Below are positions 58,622 through 64,000 of a stretch of DNA of 64,000 bases, one piece after another. The notes under the pieces are model-generated. The model was not told where the DNA came from. It did no database searches and saw nothing but the letters and a program-made list of their open reading frames with translations. The translations under genes were made by a program, and so were the position numbers. The stretch is taken from the NCBI GenBank assembly GCA_021787495.1, contig JAJYLX010000002.1:114458-178457 (forward strand), given 5' to 3'. Source of the DNA: Microcaldota archaeon. Lineage in GTDB: Archaea; Micrarchaeota; Micrarchaeia; Micrarchaeales; Micrarchaeaceae. The stretch's first letter is position 1. Every line of letters begins with the position of its first letter.

Positions 58622-59236
58622 ATGCGATACTTGGACGGTATAGCTGTACTGGACGTCGAGGCAACCGAACTAGATCCTGTGAAGGGCGCGATACTCAGTG
58701 TCGGAATGGTAGCGCACAACGGCCAGCTTAACACGTTCTACAGAGAATACTATCCCTTTGATGGGGCAGTAATCTCCGAAGAATCGATGCGGATACACGG
58801 CATTAATCCAAACCGACAGGAAAGGAAGCCTGAAAACGATCCGAAGAATGTGGTTGCCGACATCAGGTCGTTCATGCAGGCCAATGGCTGCATCATGATT
58901 GCTGGGCAGAATCCTGGATTCGACAGGAGCTACGTCAACGCGTATGCAGAGCGATACGGCATAGACTTCAGGCTACCTTTCGGGATGCTTGACTTGCATT
59001 CCTTCTGCCTGGGTCGTATGCTGGGCAACGGCATAGAGCCACCAAAGAGCGGCGGCCACAGCACCCTAAGTTTGGACAAGGTGCTGTATTTTGTGGGTCT
59101 TGAGCAAAGACAAGGACAGCACAACGCGTTGGATGACGCGAAGCTGGAATTCGAGGCGTTTTGCAGGCTAATCTATGGAAAGAGCGTGCTGCCAGAATTC
59201 AGCAGCCGTCCGGTTCCCACAGAGCTCACAAAATAA
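58622..59236 (+). CDS. DnaQ-like 3'-5' exonuclease (DEDDh)
   Basis: 204 residues. Exo I AVLDVEATELD (D-x-E), Exo II IAGQNPGFDRSYV (Asp) and Exo III HNALDDAKLEFEAF (His and Asp) supply all four acidic residues and the general base. It degrades DNA or RNA from the 3' end. It follows tRNA-Gln by 43 bases and lies within the possible island. Stand-alone, so a proofreading or RNA-trimming role cannot be separated. Confidence 0.9.
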   Translation: MRYLDGIAVLDVEATELDPVKGAILSVGMVAHNGQLNTFYREYYPFDGAVISEESMRIHGINPNRQERKPENDPKNVVADIRSFMQANGCIMIAGQNPGFDRSYVNAYAERYGIDFRLPFGMLDLHSFCLGRMLGNGIEPPKSGGHSTLSLDKVLYFVGLEQRQGQHNALDDAKLEFEAFCRLIYGKSVLPEFSSRPVPTELTK

Positions 59237-59438
59237 ACGGGCAAGCTCGTGCAAGCTTTCATAATCTTGGTTTCCCATTTAACTACCTTTTATATCCAAA
59301 AATCGAACCTTTCTCGGCCCTAATAAACTACCCGATAAAGCACCCAACCTCAAATTTATGCGATTTTAGCACATATACTGCTAATCCTAGGCCTGGTGGT
59401 ACTAAGCTGATCTGAACCTACGTGATCCCATACTTCGG
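59237..59438. other. AT-rich intergenic region
   Basis: About 200 bases with no gene that I can support, between convergent genes. A repeated AGGCCTGGT occurs near 59390 and 59448. Confidence 0.4.
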
Positions 59439-59675
59439 CTATTTTATGAGGCCTGGTTTGATCTCATCTGGAGATAGCTCCCTGACTTCCTCTATCCAGC
59501 TTCGTCGGATGTAGGATCTTATATGCTTTGTCGGACTTTCAACATAAACTTCGTTTTCATCTGCTGATACTAATCTCGTTATAGTGCGGATTCTGCCCTT
59601 GTCCGGTCTTACGAATTGTATAACCACCAACTTACCAATTATCTCATCATAGTTCATAGCTTCACCATCACGCAT
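59439..59675 (-). CDS. Small island protein (78 residues)
   Basis: Predicted beta-rich: IIGKLVVIQFVRPDKGRIRT, ITRLVSADENEVYVESPTKH, then an acidic end EVRELSPDEIKPGLIK. The pattern of strands suggests a small SH3-like barrel. Start ATG 59675 overlaps the end of the ATPase gene; ATG 59657 is an alternative. Base composition is AT-richer than the core. No family is recognised. Confidence 0.62.
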   Translation of the reverse strand: MRDGEAMNYDEIIGKLVVIQFVRPDKGRIRTITRLVSADENEVYVESPTKHIRSYIRRSWIEEVRELSPDEIKPGLIK

Positions 59676-60957
59676 CGAGGATCTTCTGAATTACATCATC
59701 GTTATCAAGCCCTCTTCTTTGTAGAAACTTCTGTATCCTTTCCCTAGAGAGACGAATAGGGAATCCTCTTGATGTCTTCTTTAGCTTATCTCCTAGGTTA
59801 GCTCTCCTGAAATAGTGTCCCAACCACGATGAATTAAGCCAAGGTGGAACAGTATTTCCTGCTTTGACGTATTCTTCAATAATTTCAGGATAGTATCTCA
59901 CCTCACTTGGCTCTTTCATCATCTCATTCAGAAAGACGGCTATCTGTGTGTCCATATCGAAATTAACTTCGTCTTGATGTTTGCTACCTACTTTGCTATT
60001 CGCTATTGATAGCACTCTGTTAAAAACATCCTCTCCTATCTCATAAGCCTGCATAAATAAAGGTGTCCAACACTCAAAATCTCTAGACACCAACTTTGTT
60101 TGTAATATCTTCTCTGCTATCTTATGTGCTAATGAACCTGATGAAGGTTCTGAAGGTTCTGAACCTTGTACATGCATATCCAATGTTCTTTTTCGCTTCA
60201 ATAGTTCGTCTCTAATAGCCTTTATGATGTTTATGTAGCTTGGAAAAGGTTCATCAGGTTCTAAAGGTTCAACAGGTTCATACACTGTTTCTAGACTACT
60301 TCTTACCTTACTGATACGCTCTTCCAACTCGAAAGCTTCCGGAAGCCGAGTAGTATTTTCATCGTCAGACCTTTCTAAGACTATTACGATGGCCCTATCT
60401 TCGAGTACCTCATCCAGTCCCCCGATACTTGCTAAAGCTATTCCGGTATAAACATCAAAGTGCTCCATAACTCTGGTGCCCTGTCTATCTGTACCCACTC
60501 TTGAAACACGAGCACCCCTTTTATAGCAAACCTGAAGTAGCTCCCTTATGTTTTCTTGGCCTTCCCTTGTATATCTCTTTGACTCATCCAAGAGCAGTCC
60601 ATTTACGTGTTCCTGACCTATGGTACGAAAGAGAGCAGCTTCGCTAAAACTATTTACAATCTGAGTGTCGGGTATTATTGCGTTTAAGAGCTTTAAGAGA
60701 CGGGTTTTGCCACTACCTTTTGTAGCATCAAGCCTTAGGAAAGGAAAAGTGTAGAAATCGCTTATATGCGCATCTGCCATTGCCCAGATTGTCACTATTT
60801 CTACATCATCCTGACTCATTACCATATAGTCGTTGATGATTTCCTTTATCAACTGATATACTCCTTTATTTGTCATCCCCTTTTTATTTTCTAGTTCTTT
60901 GGTCATATTCGGCGCCTCAACGTGATACCACCCTCTCATTTCATCGTATCGTTGCAT
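59668..60957 (-). CDS. DUF3631-like mobile-element ATPase/helicase
   Basis: 429 residues. The order of blocks, IWAMADAHISDFYTFPFLRL, then Walker A DATKGSGKTRLLKLL, SFSEAALFRTIG, Walker B NGLLLDESKR, LLQVCYKRGARVSRVG and EVLEDRAIVIVLERSDDENT, matches the DUF3631/D5-like ATPases of phages and integrated elements. The C-terminal part has a winged-helix-like end (RERIQKFLQRRGLDNDDVIQ). The gene is AT-rich and codes for an element replication or maintenance function by analogy. A repeated Glu-Pro segment (EPVEPLEPDEPFP) lies in the linker. Confidence 0.78.
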   Translation of the reverse strand: MQRYDEMRGWYHVEAPNMTKELENKKGMTNKGVYQLIKEIINDYMVMSQDDVEIVTIWAMADAHISDFYTFPFLRLDATKGSGKTRLLKLLNAIIPDTQIVNSFSEAALFRTIGQEHVNGLLLDESKRYTREGQENIRELLQVCYKRGARVSRVGTDRQGTRVMEHFDVYTGIALASIGGLDEVLEDRAIVIVLERSDDENTTRLPEAFELEERISKVRSSLETVYEPVEPLEPDEPFPSYINIIKAIRDELLKRKRTLDMHVQGSEPSEPSSGSLAHKIAEKILQTKLVSRDFECWTPLFMQAYEIGEDVFNRVLSIANSKVGSKHQDEVNFDMDTQIAVFLNEMMKEPSEVRYYPEIIEEYVKAGNTVPPWLNSSWLGHYFRRANLGDKLKKTSRGFPIRLSRERIQKFLQRRGLDNDDVIQKILDA

Positions 60958-60972
60958 TTCGTTTAGAAGAAG

Positions 60973-61089
60973 TTACTGAAAGTTAAGCAACCTCCTTATG
61001 GTTGCGTCGAACGTTTCTTTGTTGATTGTTTGAATTATGAGCCATTGCTTTAACTCAGGTGAAATCGGAATTTGGACCATACCACACAT
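60973..61089 (-). CDS. Very small VapB/DUF7557-like protein
   Basis: 38 residues from ATG 61089 to TAA 60973-60975: MVQIPISPELKQWLIIQT and NKETFDATIRRLLNF. The strand-helix-helix pattern with E-x-F-x-x-x-I-R-R-L-L is that of short archaeal antitoxin-like proteins. No toxin gene is adjacent. AGGAGG-like bases lie inside rather than before the gene. Confidence 0.5.
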   Translation of the reverse strand: MCGMVQIPISPELKQWLIIQTINKETFDATIRRLLNFQ

Positions 61090-61174
61090 CCAATTAATAT
61101 TATAAATTTCAACATATTTATATCCTATGTCCGACGACAAAACATACCTGGCGTTAAATATTTTATGGGTGCAT

Positions 61175-61357
61175 TTATGGCGGTGAGAAATTAGAAGTTA
61201 ATGGCATTGTATCTCTTATTAATTCAAGCAGCTCGATAAAATCATTAAACCGCTCTCGTTCGTACTCTATAACATTCTCACCACCTTCCATGGTGAACTC
61301 ATTCATTGTCTCGTTTTTGATAGAGGTACATTCTTTTTGTTTAGGCATATCCTCCAC
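61175..61357 (-). CDS. Short acidic island protein
   Basis: Up to 60 residues: KQKECTSIKNETMNEFTMEG, then GGENVIEYERERFNDFIELL. Rich in Glu and Asn; possibly helical at the end. Start could be ATG 61357 or 61348. It has no recognised family and only context supports it. Confidence 0.4.
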   Translation of the reverse strand: MEDMPKQKECTSIKNETMNEFTMEGGENVIEYERERFNDFIELLELIRDTMPLTSNFSPP

Positions 61358-61457
61358 ATGATTACCTATAATTACGATTATATATAACTCCTTGCCACCC
61401 TAGAAAATTGAAAAAGGAAAAATGATATTTTTAAGACTTTATTACATAATTATCCCA

Positions 61458-61853
61458 ATGAACAAGGAGGAAATTCAAAGAAGGAAAGCAAATGCGCACA
61501 GCTCGTATAATTACTATTGGGCACACCTGGAGCAGGAACGAAAAAGAGGCAGATTGAAGTATAAAAACCTATCTCCTGAATATAAGACCAAATACATTAA
61601 ACGGCAGCAAGACTACAATAAAACAAACTATGTATATAACTACAGATTCTGGGGTGTCCCGAAGTACGGCCTGAAGGGCTTTACTGAAACCATTAGGTGG
61701 GCGGATAAACAGGCCAGACATGATCAAGAGCGTAATGAAAGAGGGCTTATACTATGTGCCAATTGCAACCATAAACCATTCATTTCAAAGAGAGACCTTT
61801 CGAGACATATATGCAGCAGACATCCAGAGATTTGGTATAAGGATAGGCGCTAG
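61458..61853 (+). CDS. Island protein with C2H2 zinc finger
   Basis: 131 residues from ATG 61458. The N-terminal two thirds are highly basic and aromatic (YNYYWAHLEQERKRGRLKYK, YIKRQQDYNKTNYVYNYRFW). The C-terminus has LCANCNHKPFISKRDLSRHI and CSRHPE, a C2H2-like finger (C-x2-C-x12-H-x4-H). Such proteins are frequent in archaeal viruses and plasmids and probably bind DNA. Composition is AT-rich. Confidence 0.72.
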   Translation: MNKEEIQRRKANAHSSYNYYWAHLEQERKRGRLKYKNLSPEYKTKYIKRQQDYNKTNYVYNYRFWGVPKYGLKGFTETIRWADKQARHDQERNERGLILCANCNHKPFISKRDLSRHICSRHPEIWYKDRR

Positions 61854-61973
61854 TTTACTTCGCGTTGAACAGCGGTTTTTATATTAAAATCTTGAAAATC
61901 TCAATCTCCATGAGATATTATACATGACCCAAAATCATCAAAAATCGCATATATAACCTGCCCTACAAAGCGA

Positions 61974-61992
61974 AAAGATACCTATCTTGATT
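61974..61992 (+). repeat. 19-bp direct repeat, left copy
   Basis: AAAGATACCTATCTTGATT; the core AAGATA-CC-TATCTT is an inverted repeat. An identical copy is at 62804-62822 and a 13-base inverted match at 58593-58605. The two direct copies flank the HTH/RelE-like pair. Confidence 0.65.
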
Positions 61993-62006
61993 ATTCCGCC
62001 GAGATA

Positions 62007-62017
62007 GGATGGGACTA
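62007..62017 (+). repeat. Putative att repeat, right copy
   Basis: GGATGGGACTA, identical to the 3' end of tRNA-Gln at 58568-58578. If real it marks the right end of a 3.4-kb insertion. Confidence 0.4.
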
Positions 62018-62061
62018 CTGCGGACCCCGAGACGCATTAGTGCCGGATGTCAACTTAGGGT

Positions 62062-62460
62062 TTACCGCTTCCTGTAACCGAATATCCTGTCGTATTCGTC
62101 ATGGTCGATTATGTCGAGCACGTCCAGCCAGATCGATATGATCTCGACCTCGGTGTCCTCTCTCTGTGGCTGCTTCAGCGTGTATATCAGGCGCCATGCG
62201 CCCGTGAGATTGACCTTCCATAGGTTTGTCACATCATAAAGAGAGACGTACTTCTGGGCCACGTTCCTCCTCGGTATGTGTACCCCGTAGTCGTACTGCA
62301 CCTTCAATATGGCTATCTTGTCATCAATCGATTTCAGCAGCGTCTGGTGGAATGACCCTGTCACGCCGTCCCGCGTCTCCTCATCGACCTTTTCCCTGAG
62401 CCGCAGATAGGCCGCTTTCGCGTCGCCTACGAGCTTCACAGACACGCGCTTCTCGACCAT
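62062..62460 (-). CDS. RelE-like toxin candidate
   Basis: 132 residues. KSIDDKIAILKVQYDYGVHI, PRRNVAQKYVSLYDVTNLWK, VNLTGAWRLIYTLKQPQRED, and VEIISIWLDVLDIIDHDEYD follow the RelE/HigB strand order, with W-R-L-I-Y-T in the central strand. A longer N-terminal helical part precedes. It overlaps no gene but starts four bases after the HTH gene, as for a toxin in a pair. Confidence 0.72.
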   Translation of the reverse strand: MVEKRVSVKLVGDAKAAYLRLREKVDEETRDGVTGSFHQTLLKSIDDKIAILKVQYDYGVHIPRRNVAQKYVSLYDVTNLWKVNLTGAWRLIYTLKQPQREDTEVEIISIWLDVLDIIDHDEYDRIFGYRKR

Positions 62461-62464
62461 AGCC

Positions 62465-62734
62465 TCACATCTTCATGCCTTCGAGTTCGGCCCTCTCCAG
62501 CTTCCTGCTCGGGTTGAACGTCCAGATGAAGCCGCTCTTCGTCTCCAACACCAGACCGCGCCTTTCCATATAGTCCAGGGCCAGGTTCAGCGTGGAGCGC
62601 ATAAGCTTCGTCGGAAGCTTCGAGAGTATCCTGTTCCTGCTGAGCGGCGTGTCAGAACCCTTGATCGCCTCCTCTATTGCCAGCACGGTCTTCAGGGTAG
62701 GGTAGTGCAGGACCTCCTTTTGGATTTGCCTCAT
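62465..62734 (-). CDS. Winged-helix antitoxin candidate
   Basis: 89 residues: TLKTVLAIEEAIKGSDTPLS, RNRILSKLPTKLMRSTLNLA, LDYMERRGLVLETKSGFIWT. This is a winged helix; HTH plus RelE-like pairs of this kind are common in archaea. Two imperfect tandem 16-bp repeats just upstream are likely operator sites. Confidence 0.75.
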   Translation of the reverse strand: MRQIQKEVLHYPTLKTVLAIEEAIKGSDTPLSRNRILSKLPTKLMRSTLNLALDYMERRGLVLETKSGFIWTFNPSRKLERAELEGMKM

Positions 62735-62737
62735 ATT

Positions 62738-62769
62738 TATAACCTAATAAGTATATAACCTGATAAATA
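62738..62769 (-). promoter_or_regulatory. Two tandem 16-bp repeats upstream of the antitoxin candidate
   Basis: TATAACCTAATAAGTA (62738-62753) and TATAACCTGATAAATA (62754-62769) differ at two positions. They cover the expected promoter of the HTH gene and could bind it. Confidence 0.5.
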
Positions 62770-62803
62770 TATAATACTTTTGTTTGTGATGCAAGCAGCT
62801 TAC

Positions 62804-62822
62804 AAAGATACCTATCTTGATT
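62804..62822 (+). repeat. 19-bp direct repeat, right copy
   Basis: Identical to 61974-61992. A hairpin CCGCAGC-TT-GCTGCGG follows at about 62839-62854. Confidence 0.65.
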
Positions 62823-62949
62823 CCGTGGTGGGTCCATACCCCGCAGCTTGCTGCGGTTGGGAGCTTCATTTTCTCGGCGATGGTTGCCGTCCATGCGGGC
62901 GGCAGCCACGCTGAGTAGTGTAGACGTCTAATTTGGACGGTCGCTGTCG

Positions 62950-62996
62950 CCGCTTCTACAACAAAGAGAAGGAATTAACGTTTTTTGTAGAAGCGG
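62950..62996. repeat. 12-bp perfect inverted repeat
   Basis: CCGCTTCTACAA (62950-62961) and TTGTAGAAGCGG (62985-62996), 23 bases apart, with a run of T inside the right arm. It may be a hairpin terminator or the trace of an insertion. The flanking 62770-63030 region shows no gene. Confidence 0.6.
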
Positions 62997-63030
62997 AATT
63001 GAGAGGTTTATAGATTTTCAACACCCTCGC

Positions 63031-63258
63031 TTGCTCAGACGTTCAAGAAATGGCGAAGAACAGCTAACGCGTGAAGAATATGTAAAAAATGATATGCATA
63101 GAGATGGGTTCCCAGAGGCATACAAAAATAATAATGTAAGTGCTATGATGAGGACGGCAGATTATAAAATCAAGAATAAAAGAGAAATCACTGATTTCGC
63201 TAATAATGCAAAGATATTAATAAGGCAGATATGCAATGAATTCTCCGATGCAGTGTGA
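63031..63258 (+). CDS. Hypothetical AT-rich protein
   Basis: 75 residues at most, from TTG 63031. NGEEQLTREEYVKNDMHRDG, then YKIKNKREITDFANNAKILI, RQICNEFSDAV. Helical, charged, no recognised family. It is followed four bases later by the NUDIX gene. The true start may be an internal ATG. Confidence 0.4.
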   Translation: MLRRSRNGEEQLTREEYVKNDMHRDGFPEAYKNNNVSAMMRTADYKIKNKREITDFANNAKILIRQICNEFSDAV

Positions 63259-63262
63259 GTGA

Positions 63263-63676
63263 GTGGTTATAGAAAAGTCTGTAGGCGCAATAGTAATCAA
63301 TCAGGAGGGTGAGTACCTTCTGTTGAGTAGGGTAGATAAAAAAGGTGACTTTTGGGAATTTCCAAAAGGACACCAAATTGATAATGAATCCGATATTGAA
63401 ACGCTAACTAGAGAACTTGAGGAAGAGTGTAACATCACAGATTCCAAATTAGTAAAAGATTTTGTGAAAGAAAACAAATATATATCTAGCTCTTCGGGGA
63501 ACACAAGAATCATATTACTTTACCTTGTAAAGGTCAAAAATAAGAACATTAGATTGAGTACAGAACACAATAAATATTTATGGTTAAAATTTGTAGATGC
63601 ACTTACTAAGCTGAACCATGATACATGGAAGAAGATGTTGATCGATGCAGAATCACGTATTGCTGGAATGAAATGA
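63263..63676 (+). CDS. NUDIX hydrolase
   Basis: 137 residues from GTG 63263. The NUDIX box reads GHQIDNESDIETLTRELEEE, which keeps the R-E-L-x-E-E core but has H in place of the usual residue after G. EKSVGAIVINQEGEYLLLSR and FWEFPKGHQ precede it. It cleaves a nucleoside diphosphate derivative, possibly Ap4A-like by its FWEFPKG strand. It is AT-rich, unlike the core. Confidence 0.85.
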   Translation: MVIEKSVGAIVINQEGEYLLLSRVDKKGDFWEFPKGHQIDNESDIETLTRELEEECNITDSKLVKDFVKENKYISSSSGNTRIILLYLVKVKNKNIRLSTEHNKYLWLKFVDALTKLNHDTWKKMLIDAESRIAGMK

Positions 63677-63891
63677 AGCTAGTTGAGTTCCTTAAAGAAA
63701 AGAGTAATGATTATTCAGATATTGAGAGACTCTTTTTGAGGGAAACGGGCGAACATTTAGTTGGCTCAAATTTAAATCAGAAAAAGGAGTCACACAAAAA
63801 GACCAAAGCTACATTATATTCAGTTATAATACCCCATTATGAGTTTGATGAATATCTCAATGGTTTATTGATATCTTTAGGGCCTGGGTAG
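63673..63891 (+). CDS. Small protein coupled to the NUDIX gene
   Basis: 72 residues from ATG 63673 in an ATGA overlap with the NUDIX stop. VEFLKEKSNDYSDIERLFLR, then NLNQKKESHKKTKATLYSVI and IPHYEFDEYLNGLLISLGPG. The ending SVIIPHYEFDEYLNGLLISL looks like the start of a GT2-type protein (S-V-I-I-P), perhaps truncated by the adjacent hairpin element. Hypothetical. Confidence 0.5.
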   Translation: MKLVEFLKEKSNDYSDIERLFLRETGEHLVGSNLNQKKESHKKTKATLYSVIIPHYEFDEYLNGLLISLGPG

Positions 63892-63892
63892 T

Positions 63893-63950
63893 TTGAAGGG
63901 TGCAAGAAACCTGACCGCCCTTCAGGGCGGAGATGAATTGCACCCTTCAA
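63893..63950 (+). mobile_element. Nested hairpin resembling an IS200/IS605 end
   Basis: Outer arms TTGAAGGGTGCAA (63893-63905) and TTGCACCCTTCAA (63938-63950) pair perfectly over 13 bases. Inside is CCGCCC-TTCA-GGGCGG (63915-63930). The GGGCGGAGATGAATTG string after the inner hairpin resembles the 3' end of many IS605/IS1341 elements and their omega RNA. No intact TnpB is next to it within the window. Confidence 0.5.
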
Positions 63951-64000
63951 TGCAGTCAAGGAACAGATAAACGCCTTCTCATAGATTTTCCTTCAGTGGC

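Noticed and set aside
1..64000. CRISPR array or cas genes
   Set aside because: No regularly spaced repeats and no Cas protein signatures were seen; the TnpB fragment is a transposon remnant only.

Overview
The window is archaeal chromosome. It encodes archaeal-type DnaG primase, Orc1/Cdc6, DNA topoisomerase VI subunit B, aIF2-beta, aIF1A, the exosome core (Rrp4, Rrp41, Rrp42), an SBDS homologue, a proteasome alpha subunit, L37Ae, RpoP, the RNase P proteins Rpp30 and Pop5, Pth2 and a 7S/SRP RNA. The core is GC-rich, very compact, heavy in ATGA and TGATG gene overlaps, and uses several TTG starts. Together with the gene order this suggests a small-genome DPANN-type archaeon, perhaps Micrarchaeota-like; that placement is inference.

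Layout. 1-6615: cell-surface glycan genes (GT2 glycosyltransferase, NodU-type carbamoyltransferase, two GT-C membrane glycosyltransferases) and a Doc/Fic toxin pseudogene stopped inside its catalytic motif. 6728-23726: about 17 kb of co-oriented genes that read as a conjugation or DNA-transfer machine. It has three tandem two-helix pilin-like proteins (VirB2/TrbC/CedA1-like), six paralogous polytopic proteins (VirB6/TrbL/CedA-like), a VirB4-type motor split into two membrane-anchored N-domain proteins plus a separate ATPase, accessory proteins, and an 801-residue surface protein. 23730-24640: a chimera of two dead genes, TnpB joined to a PIN domain. 24685-30854: deaminase, topoisomerase VI B, KH protein, a coiled-coil/HTH regulator, DnaG, a C39-like cysteine peptidase and a VapBC pair. 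31117-38327 (minus strand): a second, slimmer version of the transfer machine with one copy of each main part, plus a full-length VirB4-like ATPase with a C-terminal beta domain. 38459-43508: M13 peptidase, MFS transporter, IspD-like cytidylyltransferase and DUF167 protein. 43509-49721: MTAP, then a proteasome/exosome/ribosome operon ending in TsaC and an RNHCP protein. 49759-52829: HAD and HD hydrolases, an AlaE-like exporter and an Lrp pseudogene. 52836-58578: tRNA-Ser, an ART-like/RelBE module, SRP RNA, translation and replication genes, RNase P proteins, Pth2, an M50 protease and tRNA-Gln.

58579-64000 is an accessory, AT-rich zone next to tRNA-Gln. It holds a DEDD exonuclease, a DUF3631-like ATPase, small zinc-finger and RHH-like proteins, an HTH/RelE-like toxin-antitoxin pair between direct repeats, a NUDIX gene and a nested hairpin resembling the end of an IS200/IS605 element.

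The most notable system is the pair of paralogous VirB2/VirB6/VirB4-like loci. The published relatives I know of are the Ced and Ted DNA-import systems of Crenarchaeota. The six-fold expansion of the channel-like protein, the split VirB4 and the standalone VirB4 C-terminal module make this version look distinct.
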